Below are positions 6,111-10,221 of a DNA stretch of 10,221 nt, one piece after another. The notes under the pieces are model-generated. The model saw nothing but the letters and a program-made list of their open reading frames with translations, was not told the DNA's origin and made no database searches. Position 1 is the stretch's first letter; each line of letters opens with the position of its first letter. Position numbers and translations under genes: made by a program. Source of the DNA: CAZVBV01 sp964513975 (GTDB lineage: Bacteria; Patescibacteriota; Gracilibacteria; UBA4473); NCBI GenBank assembly GCA_964513975.1, contig CAZEON010000046.1, forward strand, positions 1 to 10,221. Direction: 5' to 3'.

Positions 6111-6199
6111 TATGAGTTGTTATCGTTTTTACAGAAGTATTGAATTAATCTGTGTGAGGATAATTCTCTTTGCTCAAATTGAACGAAATGTAAGTAACA

Positions 6200-6224
6200 G
6201 AATCCTCGCCAAGCGAGGATGACG
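6200..6224 (-). repeat. REP-like palindromic element, copy 2 (inverted)
   Basis: Read on the minus strand this 25-mer matches copy 1 at 19 of 25 positions. Its 8-bp stem (6202-6209 with 6213-6220) is perfect. Three stem pairs differ from copy 1 and pairing is kept at each: TA to CG, GC to CG, and TG wobble to TA. The two copies face each other across 89 bp in a BIME-like layout. Confidence 0.7.
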
Positions 6225-6232
6225 GGGTTTAC

Positions 6233-6267
6233 AAATCTGAAATCCGCAATCCGAAATCGACAATTTC
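6233..6267. repeat. heptamer tandem repeat abutting the lipoprotein gene
   Basis: Units AAATCTG, AAATCCG, CAATCCG and AAATCGA, then a decayed CAATTTC, run in register up to the first base (plus strand) of the lipoprotein stop codon. The unit sequence differs from the array at 4771-4833, but the period and the position against a minus-strand 3' end are the same. The rest of the 215-bp spacer 6052-6266 holds the two REP-like elements and nothing else I can name. Confidence 0.55.
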
Positions 6268-6803
6268 TACAAGCACTCCATCTGACAATCTTTCATCGTT
6301 GCAAACGGAATCTCTGCTTCGCATCCTGCCACGCCAACTTCTTGGCATTGTTTCCCATCAAATTCATATCCAATGGCAAACAGCTCACAGTTTCCAATAC
6401 CAAGGACATGAGCTTTACAGTTATTCTTTTTTTCAGGTTCTATTTTACAAAAGCCTTCGTTTAAAATTTCGGCACCATGCCTTCTTGCTTCACATTCATT
6501 GAGGTAGCCATTTTTATTTCGGTCTTTGAGTCCACACACAGGAGCTTTTGTTTGTGCACATTCAAGATCTTTATCGATAACCGTGTCGACACATGTTCCC
6601 ATTGCTTCAGCAACTTGTTTCTCTCGTTTACACATAAGTTTTGAACTACATTTAATATCTTCAATTCCTCCACATGTCGCTCCTATATCAACAGTTTCAA
6701 TGGTTTCGGAATCAATATTGGTATTTGAATTTGTATCAGATGGAGTATCTGATCCACAACCAAATAATGAGAGAGCCATAGCTAAAATAACAATTTTTTT
6801 CAT
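6267..6803 (-). CDS. lipoprotein with CGGI, Kazal-like and Kunitz-like modules
   Basis: This is a 178-residue predicted lipoprotein. Its signal peptide (1-15) ends in a lipobox-like LFGC with Cys16, and a Ser/Thr/Asn/Asp-rich linker runs to about 40. Three cysteine modules follow. Residues 44-71 (CGGIEDIKC...MGTC) resemble the CGGI...C...C...GTC module that often precedes Kazal domains in bacteria. Residues 82-119 are Kazal-like, with PVCG at 88-91, Y-x-NECEA at 100-106 and EGFC at 116-119. Residues 129-177 carry six cysteines (129, 139, 153, 161, 173, 177) spaced 10-14-8-12-4, close to the 9-16-8-13-4 of BPTI, with the conserved Gly two before the second Cys and Phe six before the fifth. Kazal and Kunitz domains typically block serine proteases, so a surface protease inhibitor is a reasonable inference. 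It starts 21 nt after the upstream gene's stop and probably shares its transcript. It ends with TAG. Confidence 0.85.
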   Translation of the reverse strand: MKKIVILAMALSLFGCGSDTPSDTNSNTNIDSETIETVDIGATCGGIEDIKCSSKLMCKREKQVAEAMGTCVDTVIDKDLECAQTKAPVCGLKDRNKNGYLNECEARRHGAEILNEGFCKIEPEKKNNCKAHVLGIGNCELFAIGYEFDGKQCQEVGVAGCEAEIPFATMKDCQMECL

Positions 6804-6824
6804 CGGGTGAAGAATATTGAATTC

Positions 6825-7355
6825 TTATTTGGAATCAAGTGGATTGTATTCGTATCGTTTTCGTTTGAGATAACTGGCTCGTTGTTGTGTTGTTGTTGTT
6901 TTATTTTCTCCGATATTTTGTTTAAAGGCATCGCCCCCTCGATTAAATTTTCGTATACGACGTTCTTTATTCTCTGTCTGTCGACGAGACCAGAGTCGTG
7001 GTTGATTAATCCGTCGTTGAGTTATTCCTGTCCTTCGTCGATCAGTTTTTACTCTAGAGGGAGTTGCTTGAATTGGTTTCATGCGAAAGGACTCAGCGGT
7101 ATAACTGGGGCGAGTTCGAACAGCTGATTCTTCAAGACTTTGTGTTTGTCGCCACAATCCTCCTGTTATTTTTGTTGTTTTTTTATTTGTTCTTTGCTCG
7201 ATAGCTCGCTTATGAGCTTTGAGGATACTTTGCGTATACGGATCTCTTTTTTTAGAAAGGATTGCATTTACTTCCTGAGGAGAAATCGCAAAAACCTGCA
7301 TGACAGGCAATCCCATAAAAGAAAGAAGGACGAAAACAGAAAAGAATTTTTTCAT
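6825..7355 (-). CDS. secreted, strongly basic hypothetical protein
   Basis: I recognise no family. The 176-residue protein begins with a Sec signal peptide: a KK start, a hydrophobic core (about 4-18) and a likely signal peptidase I site after VFA at 21-23. The mature part has about 39 Lys/Arg against about 13 Asp/Glu by hand count, with Arg clusters such as DRRR (about 104-107), QRR, SRR and ERR, and few hydrophobic residues. It is likely extended or disordered. Such a protein could bind the cell wall, acidic polymers, lipids or nucleic acid, but the sequence does not decide between these. A leading structured segment (ISPQEVNAILSKKRDPYTQS, 24-43) may be helical. It is the first gene of a two-gene exported unit with the Kazal/Kunitz lipoprotein. 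The gene ends with TAA, and a -10-like GATAAT lies 9 nt before the ATG. Confidence 0.75.
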   Translation of the reverse strand: MKKFFSVFVLLSFMGLPVMQVFAISPQEVNAILSKKRDPYTQSILKAHKRAIEQRTNKKTTKITGGLWRQTQSLEESAVRTRPSYTAESFRMKPIQATPSRVKTDRRRTGITQRRINQPRLWSRRQTENKERRIRKFNRGGDAFKQNIGENKTTTTQQRASYLKRKRYEYNPLDSK

Positions 7356-7364
7356 ACTGAAAAT

Positions 7365-7370
7365 ATTATC
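7365..7370 (-). promoter_or_regulatory. -10 element of the exported-protein operon
   Basis: The minus strand reads GATAAT nine nucleotides before the ATG at 7355. No good -35 box is visible at 16-18 nt. The same 9-nt spacing is seen at prfA, the sigma gene and the YvlD-type gene. Confidence 0.35.
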
Positions 7371-7380
7371 TAGTCTTATA

Positions 7381-7406
7381 TTGCTTTATTATTTATGAAT
7401 AAGCAA
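7381..7406. repeat. inverted repeat in the divergent promoter region
   Basis: TTGCTTtATT (7381-7390) pairs with AATAAGCAA (7398-7406) as nine base pairs with one bulged T and a 7-nt loop. It sits between the start sites of the divergent units at 7355 and 7488. It could be an operator, or a hairpin in either leader. The rest of 7356-7487 is AT-rich and holds only the two promoter-like sites. Confidence 0.4.
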
Positions 7407-7458
7407 ATTGAGGCTCGGAGTATAAGAAGTATTAATTTATGCCAATTATTCAATGTTG

Positions 7459-7467
7459 TGGTAAAAT
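7459..7467 (+). promoter_or_regulatory. extended -10 element of the LRR operon
   Basis: TGGTAAAAT matches the extended -10 form TGnTAnAAT and lies 20 nt before the ATG at 7488, giving a leader of about 13 nt. No TTGACA-like -35 is present at the right distance and no clear Shine-Dalgarno site follows. Confidence 0.35.
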
Positions 7468-7487
7468 AAAAATATTCGCATTGAAAA

Positions 7488-7793
7488 ATGAAAGATAAAA
7501 TAAAAAAAATGTTATTCGAGAGCTTTGTTTTTACAGAGTCACAAAAACAAAAAATCCTTGAATCTTTGAAAACATTAAGTGAAAAGAAATTAAAGCAGCT
7601 CTTTAATCTTGTTAGCTATGTGGATAAGCAACAAGATGAAATTTTGAAAAACGCACTTAAGAAAAATAAGAATTTATTTCAAAACCTCAAAAGTTTTGCA
7701 TTACGAAAAAGTCTTGAAAAGAAGGAAACAGAGAGTTTAAAAAAGGATGAGTGTACTTTAAATATATTGGAGAAAGCTTTTCCCAATTTTTAA
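7488..7793 (+). CDS. small lysine-rich helical protein, 101 aa
   Basis: I recognise no family. The protein is rich in Lys, Leu, Glu and Phe, has no signal peptide or membrane helix and one cysteine (about 89), and looks almost entirely alpha-helical, with heptad-like spacing in its first two thirds (for example KQKILESLKTLSEKKLKQLF, about 20-39). It could form a helical bundle or coiled coil. The TAA stop lies 3 nt before the ATG of the LRR gene, so the two are surely co-transcribed and probably translationally coupled, which suggests a partner or regulator of the LRR protein. Codons are AT-rich: a sampled 60-nt stretch inside it (7681-7740) is 30% GC by hand count. Confidence 0.65.
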   Translation: MKDKIKKMLFESFVFTESQKQKILESLKTLSEKKLKQLFNLVSYVDKQQDEILKNALKKNKNLFQNLKSFALRKSLEKKETESLKKDECTLNILEKAFPNF

Positions 7794-7796
7794 AAA

Positions 7797-9317
7797 ATGG
7801 ACATAGCAAATCAACAATCTGACATAATAAAGCATTCTCCGAAAGAGGCTAAGCATAATACAGTTCTTTCTGAATCGGTTATACATAATCAAGTAGAAGA
7901 ATTAAAGAAAGTAGATTCAGTGTTAAAGCCGATAATTACAGAAAAATTATTGAGTGATAATCCAAAGGTTGGAGGTCAATTTGGAAGTTTGATTGGGCTT
8001 ATTTTGAAAAACTTGAAAATATTATTAGGAAATGATGAATATGAAAAGGAAGAAGAGAATTCTTCTAAGGAAAAGCAACCAGTTCCAATGAGTGAAACAA
8101 TAAGTTCTGCAATTTTTAATTCAGAAGAAACGAATGAGTATGCATGGGAAATGGTTACATCAAAAGAAATATTACCTGAATTGTGCGTACAGGAAGGTTT
8201 AAGAACAGGGCTAAAAACAAAGTTCGTAAATGGGAAATGTTATGTAACAAAAGCATGCGATACAAGAAATTGTTGGACCTCCTATGAAGAATTGGGAAAG
8301 TCTTATGGAATAGAAATAAAAAATCCTGAACAACTAAGTGATTATCAACTTTATGATATTGGTGCAAGTTCGGAAGAACTAGCATTTTTCAGTCAAGTAC
8401 CAAGGTTGAGATTAACAGCACTTCAGGCAAATGTACCTGCTTATATAGCTCTACTATATAAAGAAAATCTTGTGGGAGTATCAATGTGGGATAGGGATAA
8501 AATTCCAAAAGAATTAGTAAATCTAGAATGTATAGCAACTCAACATGCTCCGATCCCTAAAACGTTTACCAAACTAACAGAAATTTATACATATTCTACA
8601 AAAGTAGATATTAACAAATATCCTCATCTTAAAGGATTAAAGATTTCTTTTAGTAATGCAGATGATCTGAATATACTAAAGGATTTATCAAAACAAACGA
8701 ATTTAGAATATTTAAACGCAGGCGTCTTAACAGAACTACCAGATACTTTAGTGAATTTAACGTATTTAAAAGCAGATCAACTGAAAATAATCCCTCCAAC
8801 ATTTACAAAACTAGAAAAAATAATTTCATTTGGAAAAGATTCTTTTTCAGTGATTCCGGATTCTGTTGCAAAAAATTTAAAGAGTGTACTTGCCGGTGAT
8901 AATCTGCATGCAATTTCTGATAAATTAGTAAACGTAGAACATTTTGATAGTAATTCTTCTCAGATATCTTCTGTGCCAGGGAATTTGAAGAAATTAAAGG
9001 TTCTTTTTATTCCTTTTGCAAATATCCAAACTATTCCTCCAACATTAAAAAATATAGAAAAGATTGTTGCACCACCTCTTTCTTTTTGTTTAGCTGATTT
9101 TCCAAACTTAAAAAGTTACCGTTGTACAAGTTCTACAGATCATAAATTCTATATCCCTGAATCTCTAGAAATTCGGAAACGAATCACTTTTGACCAAGGG
9201 ATCCTTAAGTATGAGCAACCAGATGGAACAATTAAAGAATATTCAAGTAAAAACATGGAAGAATATAAAAATGATATTGGGTATCTTTATGATGGTAAAC
9301 GGCTCATTGTTAGATAA
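7797..9317 (+). CDS. leucine-rich repeat protein with LPX-type (about 20-residue) repeats
   Basis: This is a 506-residue protein with no signal peptide or clear membrane helix. Residues 1-125 are polar, with one more hydrophobic stretch (about 60-78). A middle region (about 125-240) holds four cysteines (130, 148, 154, 159) and resembles nothing I know. From about 245 to 460 come leucine-rich repeats anchored by IP/LP pairs. The first residue of each anchor is at 253, 314, 332, 353, 373, 393, 413 and 453, so the later ones keep a 20-residue period. The unit reads roughly I-P-x-T-L-x-N-L-x-x-I, as in IPPTFTKLEKI and IPPTLKNIEKI. This resembles the LPX repeats of YopM, IpaH and SlrP effectors more than the 24-residue Listeria type. 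LRRs bind other proteins. No enzymatic domain is recognised. It is AT-rich (8701-8760 is 30% GC). It converges on the methyltransferase gene with a 23-nt gap. Confidence 0.8.
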   Translation: MDIANQQSDIIKHSPKEAKHNTVLSESVIHNQVEELKKVDSVLKPIITEKLLSDNPKVGGQFGSLIGLILKNLKILLGNDEYEKEEENSSKEKQPVPMSETISSAIFNSEETNEYAWEMVTSKEILPELCVQEGLRTGLKTKFVNGKCYVTKACDTRNCWTSYEELGKSYGIEIKNPEQLSDYQLYDIGASSEELAFFSQVPRLRLTALQANVPAYIALLYKENLVGVSMWDRDKIPKELVNLECIATQHAPIPKTFTKLTEIYTYSTKVDINKYPHLKGLKISFSNADDLNILKDLSKQTNLEYLNAGVLTELPDTLVNLTYLKADQLKIIPPTFTKLEKIISFGKDSFSVIPDSVAKNLKSVLAGDNLHAISDKLVNVEHFDSNSSQISSVPGNLKKLKVLFIPFANIQTIPPTLKNIEKIVAPPLSFCLADFPNLKSYRCTSSTDHKFYIPESLEIRKRITFDQGILKYEQPDGTIKEYSSKNMEEYKNDIGYLYDGKRLIVR

Positions 9318-9340
9318 AAAAATAATTTTGAGTAAAATAT

Positions 9341-10221
9341 TTAAAATACCAAACTTCGATCTAACTTATTTTTGAGTTTCTTTCCCTTGTTTAAGACCTT
9401 TCCATGACCAAGGCAGAATTCTTTGTACTGCACAAATATTTCGGTTCCATCAGGTTTTTCCAATGGTTTTGAAAGAGCAATATCAAATCCTTCCAACCAT
9501 CGTTCTTTTTCTTCTGTCGTCAGTTCAATTCTATTTGTTGTGGCGAGTGATCCATAATGGATGGCAAAGGGCGACATGATGTTTTCGTGTTTATCAATCA
9601 TTGGGAGTCCGGCTCTACGATAAGGATGATGAACCGCAAATTGAGCGGCGGTTTTTGTTGTAAGAAAGAGCGTGTCATTTCGTTCAAGAATTACTTTCTT
9701 TTCAAAGAGTTTTCGACCAAAGCCAAAGTTTTTGCACAGTTTCGCGATGACGGTGGCGCTTTGATTCTTCCCCAAGATTTGAGTTGAGGATTTGAGAGGC
9801 GCTGGTTTCTTTGCTCCAAGAGAGAGGGGAGCGGTCTTTTTTATTTTTGCGATAAAGAAAATTTCACTGTTCCATGTGTCACTTCTCAAATGTGGAAAGA
9901 TTCGTCGGACATTTTTCACAATCTCTGAATCAAATGTGTCGGTTCCAAATTTTGTAATTCCTGTGTGATGAGGAATCATTCCCAAATCGATAGGCAAAAT
10001 CTCCACATGATCGCCGAAGGTGTTGATGAGATATTGCACTACAGCCTCGTTTTCCTCGGGAGCAGATGTGCAGGTAGAATACACCATTGTCCCTCCAGGA
10101 GAGAGCATTTCAAAGGAAGCTTTGATAAGTTTCTTTTGCAATTTTGCCGCTTCAAAGATCTTTTTCTCACTCCACATCTTTTCAAAAAACGTAGAATCTT
10201 TTCTTCCAAATCCTTCACTAC
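9341..10221 (-). CDS. RsmF-type (NOL1/NOP2/Sun) RNA cytosine-C5 methyltransferase, 3' part
   Basis: The gene runs off the right edge, so the start and N-terminal half are missing. The visible frame opens at the edge with SEGFGRKD, the end of the family's PCSxEG-x-x-RKD motif. SPGGTMVYSTCTSAPEENE (residues 26-44, counting the Met codon at 10177 as 1) follows, with Cys36 of the TC motif as the catalytic nucleophile that attacks C6 of the target cytosine. The tail has the PUA-like RNA-binding domain typical of RsmF-like members, ending in GHGKVLNKGKKLKNKL, which matches the usual LG-x-GK...G-x-LKN-x-x-P. SAM is the methyl donor. The substrate is probably rRNA, though tRNA cannot be ruled out, and RsmB is less likely because of this C-terminal domain. 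It ends with TAA and converges on the LRR gene. Confidence 0.92.
   Translation of the reverse strand, partial: SEGFGRKDSTFFEKMWSEKKIFEAAKLQKKLIKASFEMLSPGGTMVYSTCTSAPEENEAVVQYLINTFGDHVEILPIDLGMIPHHTGITKFGTDTFDSEIVKNVRRIFPHLRSDTWNSEIFFIAKIKKTAPLSLGAKKPAPLKSSTQILGKNQSATVIAKLCKNFGFGRKLFEKKVILERNDTLFLTTKTAAQFAVHHPYRRAGLPMIDKHENIMSPFAIHYGSLATTNRIELTTEEKERWLEGFDIALSKPLEKPDGTEIFVQYKEFCLGHGKVLNKGKKLKNKLDRSLVF

Noticed and set aside
7112..7121. Third copy of the GAGTTCGAAC sequence
   Set aside because: It lies inside the coding sequence of the basic secreted protein and matches only 10 of the 12 arm bases, so it is most likely chance.
9318..9340. Bidirectional terminator between the LRR and methyltransferase genes
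   Set aside because: The 23-nt gap is AT-rich, without any GC-containing inverted repeat.

Overview
The window reads as a compact bacterial chromosome segment of moderate to low GC. My best guess is a Candidate Phyla Radiation (Patescibacteria) organism, perhaps near Peregrinibacteria. This is inference: genes are packed with short gaps, clear Shine-Dalgarno sites are rare, the substrate-binding protein is membrane-anchored beside secG, and short heptamer repeats fill the spacers. At least three genes (ruvX, the SBP5-family gene and proC) end in TGA, so UGA is a stop codon here and the UGA-Gly code of Gracilibacteria/Absconditabacteria does not apply.

Layout. Positions 1-71 hold an 11-bp hairpin at the window edge. 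Positions 72-497 (+) encode an unrecognised cysteine-containing protein that converges on prfA. Positions 525-4642 (-) form a head-to-tail series transcribed leftwards: secG, an anchored SBP5-family solute-binding protein, ruvX (overlapping it), an ECF-like sigma factor and prfA (release factor 1). The sigma gene and prfA each seem to have their own promoter. Two identical 10-bp palindromes lie 32 bp apart just upstream of the prfA -35 box. Positions 4643-5268 contain a heptamer-repeat spacer, a YvlD-type (phage holin 4_2 family) membrane protein (-) and a divergent promoter region. Positions 5269-6051 (+) are proC (pyrroline-5-carboxylate reductase).

The spacer 6052-6266 carries two inverted REP-like palindromes and a second heptamer array. 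Positions 6267-7355 (-) hold two exported proteins: a strongly basic secreted protein and, downstream, a lipoprotein with a CGGI cysteine module, a Kazal-like domain and a Kunitz/BPTI-like domain. A 132-bp divergent promoter region follows. Positions 7488-9317 (+) are an AT-richer two-gene unit: a small lysine-rich helical protein and a 506-residue protein with about 20-residue leucine-rich repeats like those of YopM/IpaH effectors. The window ends with the 3' part of an RsmF-type RNA m5C methyltransferase gene (-) running off the right edge.

Working together: the left half is housekeeping (export, pre-16S rRNA processing, transcription, translation termination). The right half is accessory, with surface protease-inhibitor modules and an LRR protein that suggest contact with other cells. 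A recurring promoter geometry, with 9 nt between the -10 hexamer and ATG, suggests leaderless or nearly leaderless mRNAs.
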